Origin: Diprion similis
Taxonomy: Eukaryota; Arthropoda; Insecta; Hymenoptera; Diprionidae
DNA: 64,000 nucleotides
Assembly (NCBI RefSeq): GCF_021155765.1
Contig: NC_060113.1
Span: 10,831,001 to 10,895,000, forward strand
Reading direction: 5' to 3'
The number at the start of each line of letters is the position of its first letter. Position 1 is the stretch's first letter. Under the pieces are notes generated by a model. That model saw only the letters and a list, made by a program, of their open reading frames with translations, had not been told where the DNA came from and did not search any database. Shown piece by piece: positions 21,172 through 32,184 of this stretch. The translations under genes were made by a program, and so were the position numbers.

Positions 21172-21681
21172 ATGGCTGAACTGCAAGAATTGGTAAATAT
21201 ACACCGCGCCGTCGACGTTGATCGCATTCTAACCAATGAATTATATTTTCTCACAGACAAACTTACTCGATGAGCCACCAGCCGCGTCGAACAACTCATT
21301 TTTCGGAGACTTTGGTTTGAGTCAACTGCTACCCGAATGGGATGTATTACCGGAGAACGAGCCGAAGACTGGTATTCCCGAATCCATCAAACTACTCACC
21401 GACACACATTCCTGTTCTCTCAACAACGACGTCGGCAACGGAGAGGTTAAAAAATCCAAATTAAAATCTACAATACCAAGGATATTCTACGAACTGACAA
21501 GACTGACTGGTGGCGAACCGCTCTGTCCAACATGCAGTTCACAATCAACCGAAGCTCTCCCGAATATCAGCTTTTGGGTGACCTGACTGCGAAAGTCATC
21601 TCCCGAATCCGCAAACTCCCCGGCAGAAAACCTGAACGCAAACGCCGAACCACTCAAAAAAACAAATTTAAACCTTATTGA
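21172..21681 (+). pseudogene. small basic-tailed protein with a 64-bp intron (P1)
   Basis: Exon 1 (21,172-21,192) encodes MAELQEL and ends at a GTAAAT donor. Exon 2 starts at 21,257 after TTTTCTCACAG with TNLLDEP. The intron is also present in P2. Middle: GLSQLLPEWDV and TGIPESIKLLTDTH. The C-terminus is strongly basic (KPERKRRTTQKNKF), suggesting nucleic-acid binding. In P1 a frame break lies near 21,450 (GEVKKSK against GEVTVQI in P2). No family recognised; the basic tail would suit a core or packaging protein, but that is inference. Confidence 0.65.
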
Positions 21682-21757
21682 TAAAAAAATGTATTGATTG
21701 AATAAACAACTTTATTAAAAATATGATCAAGTTTTTATTTTTCAGTGTGCATTTATT

Positions 21758-22258
21758 TCATTCATCGAAATTACTCTTGTCCTGAAATTCATTGTACCAC
21801 AATCTCATGAGTTGCACGTTTTGAAACGCACAAATCCCTGCATGAAAGCTGCAATCAACGATCTTCTTGTCGTAGGATTTCCTCAATATTTCAATCGCTG
21901 GACAGCCCAGTTCCATCATATCCACCGCATTCAAATTTTCCGCATATTCCTCCAACCAACAAATTTTTTCCAATCCCTTGACAAGCACCAACGGCGTTCT
22001 GCCCAGGTGATCGCGCATAATCCTCCTCAAGTTGCCGGAAGTTGTAAAACCATCAGTCCACTGGAATCCATGATGATTATGCGAAAGATACTTCACTTGA
22101 TGGCCCAGTTCATTCGGCAACAGGTTTCAGGCATATGGATCTCGAAATATGTAATGACCCATAGTCTTGGCTACGTTCTCATAAAATGCGACTTCTTTCA
22201 CCACGAATTTATTCCCAACGCCGATAAATCCCTGCACATCCACGAACATACAATCCAT
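21758..22258 (-). pseudogene. VDVQGF-type protein, possibly RNase H-fold/exonuclease-like (P1)
   Basis: 166 codons starting MDCMFVDVQGF. The ATG overlaps the MCP stop as TAATG. Blocks: FVVKEVAFYE, NHHGFQWTDG, VLVKGLEKICWLEEY and SFHAGICAFQNVQLMRLWYNE. The spacing of acidic residues with a C-terminal CxFxN block looks like proteins often found in invertebrate mobile elements. A DEDD-nuclease fold is possible, but I cannot show it. A TGA after FRDPYA interrupts the frame, and P2 has the same TGA at the same codon. Confidence 0.6.
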
Positions 22259-23481
22259 TACAGCAATTTTCGAACAACGTTCGTTAGAGGTGTGTACTCG
22301 ACGATTCGATCGTGCAGTATGAGACAATAAGTAGCTGTGTCATCCTCTATATCCGTTTCGCTCTCAAATTCTATTCGTAGGTCAACTGTAGCACTTTTAA
22401 TAGATTCATTTTGTCGCGAACAATCTATCACTATTATTAATGCATCCTTGATGTAAGTTTGCATATCCAGAATGGGTCTATTCACAGTTCCATAATACGA
22501 ATTCTGGAACTTGGCATATATATCGTACAGTAGAGGAAATTGTTCATTTTTACAGCTTACGTTCAGATTTTCATATGAATATAAATCACTGTTTAGAAAT
22601 AGCTTAACGTTGCGTAAATCGCAATGGTCGAAATAACTCGCATGATTCTTCACGTTTTCCTTCCGATTTCTTTGCAATGCAAATATCACATATCTTGGTT
22701 TTTCCAGTTGCGTTGCTATTTTAATGGGCCAAACTTGCATTTTAGATTTCGGTAAATTTGGATTTTCCTGCAACGACCAAGATCTGAAGCACATCTGTAT
22801 CGGTTGATTTTTCTCCAATATTCTCAATAGCGACAGCTTTTCAACATCCGATGGCATCACATGCGGTATTCTCCATTGTAATTTTGTTATTTCCAAACGC
22901 ATGTCTTCCACAGCCGCACCAGTTTTGTAGCAATTTTTATCGGTTCTGCTTCGTATAAGAATGAGTTCGTGTCGAGCGTTGGCAACAATTTTCTCATAAT
23001 CTTCTGCGAAACCCAGCACGGTATTCAATGGAATACACAGGCTAAAATCACCCGTGTGATGGTTGCTTTTATATCCACCATCCTTCCATCCAAATATTTC
23101 CATGGCGTTTTTCTTACTCTGATCCAGCGAAATATAATTTTTAAACGTTGATGTTATTCCTACATTCTTACAATGATCAATTTCCACAGCATTCAATTCG
23201 GAGCGTATTTCATCGAAAAAAAAACACGGAATGTTTTTTTCCAGCTCAAAATCAATTTGATAATTTCTCACACCCGCAACAATTTTGAAAGCTTTTCCCT
23301 GAATGTAGATGAAACTCTCACTCGGCAGCACACACAAATCCTGCTGTTGTATCGAAATGCGTATCTCGTCGTTATTGTTGTAGGAGGAATTTGCATACGG
23401 ATTATGTGCATGCCCGATCGCCTGGTTGATGCTGTTGTCGTAGACCGGCGATGCATCGATTCTCAGGATGTTGGACATCAT
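22258..23481 (-). CDS. Polinton major capsid protein (P1), intact
   Basis: 407 aa, uninterrupted. It starts MMSNILRIDASPV at an ATG overlapping the stop of the upstream 52-aa ORF (ATGA). Blocks such as IQQQDLCVLPSES, EIFGWKDGGYKSNHH, KPRYVIFALQRNR and LLYDIYAKFQ match the double jelly-roll capsid protein of animal Polintons/adintoviruses (the F54H12.2-like family of nematode and insect annotations). Size is slightly under most hexon-like proteins. Expected to form the trimeric capsomers of an icosahedral virion. P2 has a frameshifted copy at 45,142-46,364. Confidence 0.88.
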   Translation of the reverse strand: MMSNILRIDASPVYDNSINQAIGHAHNPYANSSYNNNDEIRISIQQQDLCVLPSESFIYIQGKAFKIVAGVRNYQIDFELEKNIPCFFFDEIRSELNAVEIDHCKNVGITSTFKNYISLDQSKKNAMEIFGWKDGGYKSNHHTGDFSLCIPLNTVLGFAEDYEKIVANARHELILIRSRTDKNCYKTGAAVEDMRLEITKLQWRIPHVMPSDVEKLSLLRILEKNQPIQMCFRSWSLQENPNLPKSKMQVWPIKIATQLEKPRYVIFALQRNRKENVKNHASYFDHCDLRNVKLFLNSDLYSYENLNVSCKNEQFPLLYDIYAKFQNSYYGTVNRPILDMQTYIKDALIIVIDCSRQNESIKSATVDLRIEFESETDIEDDTATYCLILHDRIVEYTPLTNVVRKLL

Positions 23482-23636
23482 TTTCGGAGTTTAAACCCCA
23501 GCGAAATCAAAATATTCTTGCTTTTTGAAGTAAGCAACCGTTCGGAATTTAGTGACCCTTTTGTATCCCTCGGTGATTCAGTACTGACCGAAACAGTGCT
23601 GGATGCTTGATTATATGCATTGTTGTATGTTAGCAT
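23478..23636 (-). CDS. 52-aa ORF between penton and capsid genes (P1)
   Basis: ATG at 23,636, two bases after the penton TGA; its own TGA overlaps the capsid ATG as ATGA. The peptide begins MLTYNNAYNQASST, is Ser/Thr-rich in the middle (STESPRDTKGS) and ends basic and hydrophobic (ILISLGFKLRK). It is intact here and present in P2 at 44,987-45,145 with one stop. Conserved position and both overlaps argue that it is a real gene. Function unknown; a minor virion or cement-type protein is one possibility. Confidence 0.65.
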   Translation of the reverse strand: MLTYNNAYNQASSTVSVSTESPRDTKGSLNSERLLTSKSKNILISLGFKLRK

Positions 23637-23638
23637 TT

Positions 23639-24370
23639 TCAATCTCCTTTCAAGTGAAGTCGTATAGTGATTTCTTCCCCTCTGAAATTGACCGGTGCTC
23701 CGCTCTGGTCAACTATACTCAGCGTTATGTTGTCGATCACGCGAACACTCACCGGCATGTAGATGATGCTTCGGGGCGATTCCGAAATTTTATAACCTGG
23801 TGGAACGTATGGCGAAAATTCGTGTATCGTGTGAGCCTGCGAACTATTGCTGAATGCGCCATATGTTACGATACACTCCACTTTGATGGAATTAACTCTA
23901 GATATTTTTATCGGGTTTGTCGACTCGTGCCATTCCCCTGCTTTACGTATCTCACCATCATCAAACCCTCACAATGGCGCTATCGAGTTGTCATTCAAGA
24001 AATCAATGTCCCATTTACACCAAACTTCCGATTTAGGTGTATTATTGTTGGCTCGAATTATTATGTTTAGTGCTTCGACCGCCTTTTTACCAGCGCTAAC
24101 ATTCGGTGAAACATCAATCACGTATTCCATATGTTTTTGCACATATTTGTTTACATCCTCAATGGTATACGACCCCGTCGGTATAGTAATTCGATTATTG
24201 TAATTATAACCCAAGCTGTTGCATGTTTCATCAATGTTGGGTATTGAATTGTATGATTGAAACGTGACCAGCCCCATTGAATAAGATTCGCGGTGATTTA
24301 GAATTATTGGTGGAAAGTAATTCGCACTCAGAGTCGATGTATCACCCATTAACGTGAAGGTTATAGACAT
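23639..24370 (-). pseudogene. penton-like minor capsid protein (P1)
   Basis: The frame of 243 codons begins MSITFTLMGDTST; its ATG overlaps the protease stop (TAATG). A TGA after DNSIAPL breaks it about 133 codons in; P2 reads a sense codon there. Blocks FQSYNSIPNIDE, SYTIEDVNKYVQKHM and IDNITLSIVDQSG fit the single jelly-roll minor capsid protein encoded beside MCP in Polintons. Assignment rests on position and size as well as these blocks. Confidence 0.72.
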
Positions 24371-25562
24371 TATTCCTTCGCTGCGAGAAATTTCAAACAC
24401 AACTCTCCGCAATTGGATGCGTTGTCAGACTGATGCCTGTCATGATTGTACCAGATAACATTCCTCCCACCGAAGTATCGCACAACTTCGTTCGGCGGTG
24501 ATAAATTACCAAAACTGTCGTAATAATACACGTTCTGTCCAATTTTTTTATAAGCCACCCAATGTGTCCCCACTCCCGCATTACTATCTAAATTCATAAT
24601 TCCGCTCTCGCGAACTCTGATTCGTTTCGGTAAATTGTTCCGCATGAAAATACCCCGGAAATGTGATATTTTCATCTTTTTGGCAAATTTCCACAGTTCA
24701 CGGTCTGTAGTAACCCCTCGCGGAAGTTTCACATTTCGGAGTTTTTTTTTAGCTTGTTGGTTGATTTCAAGAATAGCCCCCATCCTTTCTTGTAAGGGGC
24801 TAAATGAAGTCCCCTACCACGTCCGCTCAATGCGATAGCCTCCATTGTCTTATTGTGACGTTGGTTTTCTTCCAATTTTTTAGCCGCGCTCGACGCATCA
24901 TTTACTGCTTTAGCGATGCCGGCCGCCCCACCTACCAACGATCCCGCGGCCGATAGCCCCGCGAATATGGGTATTAATAGTGGTAGAAAACCACCATGCT
25001 TTGCAACCTTCAACACTCTTGGCAATTTAACATTCTTCTTATCCCCTCCAATTGCCTATTTCGCTGCTCTAAGCGCTATGCGTATCGCGCTCCCTTTGTC
25101 CGTCGGTTTGAACATTTTCACCGCCTGACGTGCAGATGTCATAGCAGCACGTACCAACGGTTTTCTAATACCCATACCAAGTTTGACTTTAGCACGCATG
25201 GTTTTGTTAACTGCCCAACCTGCTGCACGCTCTGTCCACTTTGCTCCCTTGTCACGACTGCGTTGCAACGCTGCCCGAGCCAACCTTCTATCAGCCTCGT
25301 GTCTAAATTTTAGATCTTTGCTTTTCGCATAGGCAATATCATGTTCTCGACAGGCTTTGTCCAACAAATTCACCCCCGTTCGACCGCTGGCAAGACGCTG
25401 CTGCAAACGTGTTCCAGGACCGCAGAACTGATAACCCGGTAGATGTAGCTCAATGGGCAAATTATTGATTGCGGTATTTAACATTCCTCTTCCTCTGGGC
25501 ATGTGTGCTATCAAGCGTCCGGAAAACAACTGATCAGTATGTATTCGCCCACTGAGACTCAT
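24370..25562 (-). pseudogene. fused PLA2-like / adenain-type cysteine protease (P1)
   Basis: N-terminal third: YQFCGPGTRL and DKACREHDIAYAK, the calcium-loop and His-Asp catalytic signature of parvovirus-VP1-type phospholipase A2. Middle: basic, then a Gly/Ala-rich hydrophobic segment (LLIPIFAGLSAAGSLVGGAAG), a probable membrane-active helix. C-terminal third: GTHWVAYKK (His), YYYDSFGNL (Asp) and DNASNCGELC (Cys), the adenovirus-type protease triad. P1 has a TAG after the PLA2 part and an A-run frameshift before the protease. P2 has the same three parts in nearly one frame, so a fusion is likely. Confidence 0.8.
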
Positions 25563-25570
25563 GCAACAAC

Positions 25571-26263
25571 ATAAAATTTATAAAACAGTCCGTCACTTGA
25601 CCAATCAAAAATTTGGAAAACGATGTGCAACATGTGTCAAAAATTAATCGTCACGGTAAACTATTACCAACATCCGTAAGAAGTATTATTTGCGGACCGT
25701 CCAATTGTGGAAAAACCAACGTAGTTATCAGCCTTCTCATTAATCCCAACGGATTACGTTTCCGGAATGTATACATATATTCCAAGTCTTTGACGCAGCC
25801 AAAATATGAATATTTACGCAAGGTCTTGAATCGTGTGCCTGGTGTGTCCCATCTTACCTATTCCAACAATTGCGACGTAATTCCGGTGGAGCAATCCAAG
25901 CCGAACACGATTTTTATTTTCGATGATATTGCCTGTGATAAGCAGGATGTGGTTAGGGAATATTTCTGCATGGGTCGACATAAATCAGTTGATTGTTTTT
26001 ATCTCTGTCAAACATACACAAGAATCCCCAAACATCTGATTCGTGACAATGCAAACTTCATAATTCTCTTCAAACAAGACGCTAAGAACTTGCGACATGT
26101 ATTCAATGATCATGTGAATACAGATATGAAGTATGCTGAATTTGAAAAATTATGTTCCATCTGTTGGCGTTCGAAGTATGGATTTCTTACGATTGATGAA
26201 GATAGTCCCATGAATTCCGGTCGATATCGCAGAGGGTTCAATGAATTTATCATAAAAACGTGA
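25571..26263 (+). pseudogene. A32/FtsK-type genome packaging ATPase (P1)
   Basis: Walker A GPSNCGKT, Walker B IFIFDDIACD, and a sensor-type block FYLCQTYTRIPKHLIRDN, the pattern of poxvirus A32-like packaging ATPases of Polintons and adintoviruses. About 230 codons with the N-terminus. The start corresponding to the P2 ATG reads ATA at 25,571 and a TGA follows eight codons later. From 25,613 on the frame is open to the stop. It lies head to head with the PLA2/protease gene, with only eight bases between the two start codons. Confidence 0.85.
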
Positions 26264-26322
26264 TGTAACCCGCCTGAGGTTACAGTGTTACGTCTGAATG
26301 TGTGCCCATAACATCTTTAAGT

Positions 26323-27450
26323 ATGCTGAAGACAACGAAATCTGAGACTGATTTGAAGCGCAAGATAGTGGAAGCAAGCGATGCGGTGAGGAAGAAATAT
26401 CAAGCATTGAAAACTGATCGCATAGCCGACAGCAAAGCTATGGAGAGAACTTTTAAACCGATTGTTGAGCCGCTGACTGCTATAGCAAAGGCATCTGAGT
26501 TCAAAGCGGATGCTATAAAGCCTGAAGTGTTTGCTGAAAATGATGATGAATTGGATAATAGTATGGCTTGGGACTATTACAAACAGACTCCAAACTCAGA
26601 ATATCGCATACGAAAACCGAGTCAATCGCTTATCAGGAAATTGTTTCAACGCAGAGGGGGTCTGGAGAAATCTGCACCCAATACGCGTGAAAGCAGTGAT
26701 ATTGAAGATGACGCGAACGTTACGATTGAGCGAACTATTCCCATCTTGCGTGAAACGGTTCACACGACGCCAGTCATCGAATCTCATATGGAATCGCCGC
26801 GGTCGGCGTTGATGGAGCAAATGGCTGACCCTGATACTTTAACGCATATGGAACGCGCGTTCGAGGAAAACTTTGGTACTTTGGCCAAGAATTATATAAT
26901 GAATTCAATTCGCGATACGGCAAATACAATGGATTCGGTTTACGGAATAAGATTTGTGAACAATGATGGAGCCCCTGGTTTCATGATTGGTGACTCACCG
27001 ATTGAATTTGAGCTGGATCATTTTTATGTTAAAAACATGCGATTCAAAGCAACTCCAGGTATATTGGAACTCATGTTTAAGAAAATCCCCGACGAAGATA
27101 TTCACACAGATGATGATCTTCGTGAATATCGCGACATCATAGATTCTACAAATGCCCACAAAAGAGGCTATCTTAAAACTGGTCAAGTATGCGGTAATAA
27201 ATCCTACAAATATCGGAACATCATACGCAAGTTATTTCCAAGTCGCTCGGCACTCGGTGAAGGTCTCAACAGCAGTAAACATATCGTGCGAAAGAATTCT
27301 CGATTAGTGTATACATATTGGGATGATCCAAACGAGTTGGTGGACAGGTTGTGGTTATTGAGTCGTTCCGAGGCTGCTGGTAACACGGCTCACACGAATG
27401 AGATTATCTCAATAGTGGAGAAATTACGCGAAGCTAATATTATTGTTTGA
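26323..27450 (+). CDS. integrase-neighbour protein of insect Polintons (P1), intact
   Basis: 375 aa from the Met at 26,323 (MLKTTKSETDLKRK). N-terminal half charged and helical; C-terminal half has the compact block VYGIRFVNNDGAPGFMIG, FKATPGILELMFKK, STNAHKRGYL and YTYWDDPNELVDRLWLL. I recall such proteins next to the integrase in many arthropod Polintons (possibly Pfam DUF8207; uncertain). It ends three bases before the integrase ATG. In P2 the stop between the two genes has become a Leu codon, fusing them. Function unknown; a virion or integrase-partner role is guesswork. Confidence 0.75.
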   Translation: MLKTTKSETDLKRKIVEASDAVRKKYQALKTDRIADSKAMERTFKPIVEPLTAIAKASEFKADAIKPEVFAENDDELDNSMAWDYYKQTPNSEYRIRKPSQSLIRKLFQRRGGLEKSAPNTRESSDIEDDANVTIERTIPILRETVHTTPVIESHMESPRSALMEQMADPDTLTHMERAFEENFGTLAKNYIMNSIRDTANTMDSVYGIRFVNNDGAPGFMIGDSPIEFELDHFYVKNMRFKATPGILELMFKKIPDEDIHTDDDLREYRDIIDSTNAHKRGYLKTGQVCGNKSYKYRNIIRKLFPSRSALGEGLNSSKHIVRKNSRLVYTYWDDPNELVDRLWLLSRSEAAGNTAHTNEIISIVEKLREANIIV

Positions 27451-27453
27451 AAA

Positions 27454-28416
27454 ATGAGTAGGGAGAAAATACAGCTGGTCAGAGAGCTACATGCACCGGC
27501 TCGTCGTAACTTTAAGCGCCGAAGAGTGATCGTGAAAGGCTTTGATGACTTGTGGCAAGCGGATTTGGTCGAAATGCGGCAGTATGCCAGAATAAATCGA
27601 AATTTTAATTACACTCTAACGGTCATCGACGTGTTATCCCAATTCGCGTGGGCTGTGGCACTGAAAAATAAGAGTGCTCAATCGGTTGTCGACGGATTTA
27701 AAGAAGTTATTCAAAGCGGTCGTTCACCTAAGAATCTTCAATCGGACGATGGTAAAGAATTTTTCAATGTCGAATTTAAAAAGTCAATGAAAAAGCACAA
27801 CATCAACCATTACTCAACCTACAACGCTATGAAGGCATCGGTCATAGAACGTTGGAATCGCACACTCAAGGATAAAATGTGGCGATCATTCAGCCTGAAT
27901 GGATCATACAAATGGATTGATAATATACAACAGTTGGTGGCGGAATACAATAAGCGCAAACATAGTACCACGGGTATGGCACCGATAAAAGTGAATCGTA
28001 AAAATGCAAACCAGTTACTCGCAACAGTCTACAGCAACTTTAAACAAGTTAAGCCAGCAAAATATAAAGTAGGAGATTCCGTGAGAGTGGGCAAGTACAA
28101 GACGATATTCGCGAAAGGTTACACGCCATATTGGTTGACCGAAATTTTCAAGATTCAAAAAGTACAAAACACAAATCCGCGAACTTATATTCTGATAGAT
28201 CAGCAGTCGAACCCAATCCAGGGGGGTTTCTATGAACAAGAAATGCATTCCGTGAAATATCCAGACATATATTTAGTGGAGAGAGTTTTGAAGAAGAAAG
28301 GTGATAAGGTGTTTGTGAAGTGGTTGGGTCTAGATAAATCACACAATTCTTGGATAAATAAAGACAATGCATTGAGTCGTTTTATTCACATCATGTCTAT
28401 ATTTTTTGTTAAATGA
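27454..28416 (+). CDS. retroviral-type integrase with C-terminal chromodomain (P1), intact
   Basis: 320 aa. Catalytic residues: Asp in LWQADLVEM (about residue 33), Asp in LQSDDGKEFF (about 94), Glu in ASVIERWNRTL (about 130), a DD35E-type arrangement as in retroviral and Polinton integrases. The C-terminal part reads YLVERVLKKKGDKVFVKWLGLDKSHNSW, split here as YLVERVLKKKG then VFVKWLG: a chromodomain that could direct integration to histone marks. The classical HHCC finger is not evident. P2 holds a frameshifted copy on the other strand. The last 20 residues may be a small run-on. Confidence 0.9.
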   Translation: MSREKIQLVRELHAPARRNFKRRRVIVKGFDDLWQADLVEMRQYARINRNFNYTLTVIDVLSQFAWAVALKNKSAQSVVDGFKEVIQSGRSPKNLQSDDGKEFFNVEFKKSMKKHNINHYSTYNAMKASVIERWNRTLKDKMWRSFSLNGSYKWIDNIQQLVAEYNKRKHSTTGMAPIKVNRKNANQLLATVYSNFKQVKPAKYKVGDSVRVGKYKTIFAKGYTPYWLTEIFKIQKVQNTNPRTYILIDQQSNPIQGGFYEQEMHSVKYPDIYLVERVLKKKGDKVFVKWLGLDKSHNSWINKDNALSRFIHIMSIFFVK

Positions 28417-28425
28417 ATATTATTT

Positions 28426-31400
28426 CTATACAGATGGTGTAATTTCTACCATCCCCCAGAGTAACGTGTCTGTACTATCGAGTAGTAAATACCGCTTATC
28501 ATCGTGATGGCTTGAAGCAAGTTTCAATTGTCGAATTGAATACACTTTATGCAGAATCGAACGAATGGTCCGCTGCGTTTTTGAAATACTCTCGTGTTGG
28601 TTAAGGCAGTCGAGATAATTTTCGAAAGTTATTTGATGGTTCAATACATTATTTTCCACACCTTTTGCTCTCTTCACGATCTTATTGTCATCCATTCGCG
28701 TCGCATACATTTTGGATCGCAATCCGACAAATTCAGTCATTATTTCGCCATTTCTCTCATTCTTCATTAGTCCTACAACTTTTTTGTTAACCTGAGGGAT
28801 TTTATAAATATTATCCGCAGGATAATCGCTGGTGGCGAATCTGTCAATATTGTTGCGAATTCATAAACGTCGCTAGATTTTATTTCATAAATAAGACTGT
28901 CCGTATCGGTAAACATTAACTTACAATTTGATTTCAACGTCGATAACATAAATGAATAATGAAAGTCGTATACGCAAATTTTGGATAAATCTAGAATGGT
29001 CATTCCGGCGTAAATTGGTTTGTTAAATATCACTTCGAGCCTGTTCAGCTGTATCGCAACGAAATTATCATCGAATATACTTCGACTGTGGAAATTTGGT
29101 TGCGATATCAGTGCTTTGGCACCGCAACGTCCATGCCATTTTTGCGCTAACTTGACGTCTGAATATTTACGAACATTTTCCATTGTTTTACCAAATACCG
29201 CGTTGTTCATCAGTTCGTATAGATTCTGTTCGAATTTGTTGGCACTTTTGGCTCTTAACGTCGTGTTCAAATCAATATAACTCTTCAACGATGCTGATTG
29301 TTTGAATTGCAATATTCTATGAATTTTACGCTATATCGAACCGTTTTTCACACACTGTTGCAAAATACGATAATGTATAACATAACGTGTCTTGTTCTGC
29401 AACGTAGCTAAAAGTTTAGGAGTTTTCCCACCGGGCGGTTCTTGATGATTTGGACAAAAGGGTAAGTCTTGATGTAATACGTGAACATTGGCGGGGTATT
29501 CTAAATCTACCTCCAATATGTATCCATCATCAGACTCTTCACCGACGTGCATGAAATCAAAATCATGTACTCGATGCACCCATTCAAAATTTCTACAAGG
29601 CAGGTACTGAGACATCGCCCGACCATATAAATTATTTACATCCAAGTAGAGCAATGATTTGGTTTCCAACTGTGGATTGTAGTCTGTCATGTATTTATTA
29701 TTTGCTTTACTGTATCGATTCGAGCATTGACTCAATCCTCCACGCAAGCCTACTTCAATGAACAGCAGCATATCAACGTCCGTGAGCAATTCCAGATGAA
29801 TTTTTGTGTGGAAAAGCATGCAATCCCAAGTAAAACCAGGTAAAGTACAGTATTGTGCTGGATCTAGCTTATATATTCGGAGGCAATTATCGCGGAAATT
29901 TTGAAAGACGTCTGCAAGGAGCATGACGTCAATTTTCAGATACAAATCACTATACTCGCCCAATGTTGTGATATTAAAACTACACCAAACGTTCTGTGCA
30001 TGAGCATAGTCTTCGTCTTCAATATTTTGGTCGTTCAATACGTTATAAAATGATTCTTTCGAGGGTAATGAGCGTTCGTTCAGTCGGTCAACTTCGGTCA
30101 CGTAATCATACAGAAATATCCCTTTGCAGGTTAGAAGATTGAATTGCGAATCTGTGGCGTTGGGGCATTGACATTCCAAATTCGTTAAATCATTGTGTCG
30201 CAGGTAAGAACTGAGTTCGGCTAAACTCGAACTCATCTGTCGATAAGAATCGATGAATTGAAGTCTTACGGCGAGGCTGTGAAACGTCTGAGTGAATGCT
30301 ATGTACTTTTCTTTGGTAATTGGAAGAACACTGAGCGAGGATGATTTAATATTAGCCAATTCACCGATGATGAAGTGTGAATCGTAACCACTCAAGTTGT
30401 GAAATACAACGGGTACGGTGCGATTGAGTTTGTAATCCAGATTACAATTTGAATGTGCAGGCCCGCGATATAGTCCTGTAACATGACAATGATCCTCCAC
30501 GCGATCATTTGGATGCACAAATTTTAGCTCGCAAATGTGACATACTTCAGCGTTTTCGAATTCAGTCTGTTGTTGACCGGACAATTAATACATAGGTTTC
30601 TTTTGATTGAAGTATTCAGCTACCCTAACTGCGATTCCGTGTAATTGATGGGCTAAACATTTCTGACAATCGACACCTCGATATGAATTGTAGTATGACA
30701 GCGACTCATCGTGACTACATTTAAAATAATAACCTACGCTATATGGTACATGTTTCTGATATATCTTCGTATGCGATGATTCAGAAGACTGTGAGGAATT
30801 CTCCAACAAACACTCAAAATCTGCGTAAACTATGTATGGTACTTGCATTTTGTTCGAGTAATTCTTAAACTTTAACCACTTGTTGGACTGATCTGGAAGC
30901 GTGAGTTTACAAGGTGTATCTGGACTGCAATCAAGCCTGTGCACAAGCAATTTTGATTCGGAGTAGAAATAATGTAAACATCGATTACAAACATGGATTG
31001 CATTCGTACGTGCATTCAATTGATGATTGACTAGTCGCGATAAATTTTTAATCCAACAGAAGTGTGTTCTTTCATGGGAGAATTCATCATCAAGGTTTTC
31101 ATCGTGTAGCATGAGCAAGTTGATGTGTTCGATACTTGGATTTTCATGCCGACTGATGAGTAGTGATGAGACTTGATGCCGCTTGCCCCGTTTCTCCAGA
31201 ATATATACATTCACGGAAATATTATTGAGTTTTTCAAATTTTGTTATGTCATTCAATTTTGTCGGGAATTTGATACCAGTGAAATTGAATACTTGATTGT
31301 AATGGGAGTAGGAAGTTACTCGATTTGCGTTTGTTGCAGCAGGATGTCAAGCGGATACGCAAGCCCAAGCAAAACAGGCGTTATCGGCATTTTGAACATT

Positions 31401-32114
31401 AACAACCGCTTTTTTCACCTTAATATCGCTCGGCAAGTCCATCCACATTGAACCTACCAGCGGCTCATACTTGTTAATGTTAACTAATAAATTATCTATA
31501 CTAATCAAGGCCCAGCCACTATCGCGCTCCTGAAATTCTTCGATTTGAGCAAGTAGAGGTGATGCAACATACTCGTCGTACCATTCCGCCGGATTGAAGG
31601 TTGTTTGGAGAGTAGCATTCTTCGTATTAAAGAATTTTGTTTCGGATTTCACATCCAGAACAAAAGTTGCAGATAGCGTGGTGTTGACTTTCAGATGGTG
31701 ATGTTGGCGAAGCAATGTGTTGAGTTTGTCGAAAATAACGGTGTATGCAGCTGTTAGGAATAGTTTTAGGTCGCTGATTCGAAAGTTGGTGATTACCCCG
31801 GTGATCAAACGCTTCTCGAACGCAGATTCCAAATCATCCCATTGAATTGCCGGAGCGTCGTGTGAACCACCTCGAATTGAAGGGTTTATCACAGCACGTT
31901 GAGAGGTCAATTTAACAATAAGAGTCTGAATCTTTCGTTTATCGCGAAAACTGGTGATTCGATCTCTGTAAAAGTCGTTGAGGGTTTTTAGAAGTGTGAG
32001 ACTAATAGTGTTCCACTGCGAAGTGAGATCTTCATTGGAGTCCGTAGTGAGTCGCTGGTATGCAATGTCTAATTTATCAATTACGTTATGAAACTCGTCG
32101 AACCGGTTTGGCAT
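28426..32114 (-). pseudogene. protein-primed DNA polymerase B (P1)
   Basis: About 1,230 codons from MPNRFDEFHN. The N-terminal 250 residues are an uncharacterised domain. Exo I is YADFECLLE, then an HNH/endonuclease VII-like finger (CHICELKF...DHCHVTGLYRG). Exo II is NLSGYDSHFI and Exo III YLKIDVMLLADVF. Polymerase motif A is YLDVNNLYG, motif B lies in [10 protein letters not shown], and motif C is TDTDSLIYE. Breaks: TGA near 31,347, TAA at 30,585 (both private), TAG at 29,331 (shared with P2), and a frameshift near 28,830. The last 113 codons form the thumb region that P2 lacks. Confidence 0.9.
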
Positions 32115-32184
32115 TGTGCCTCCAAAAAATTTTCGAAAATTTTATGAACAGCACTCGTCATACAATGTGCGATTCAACTCGCAG

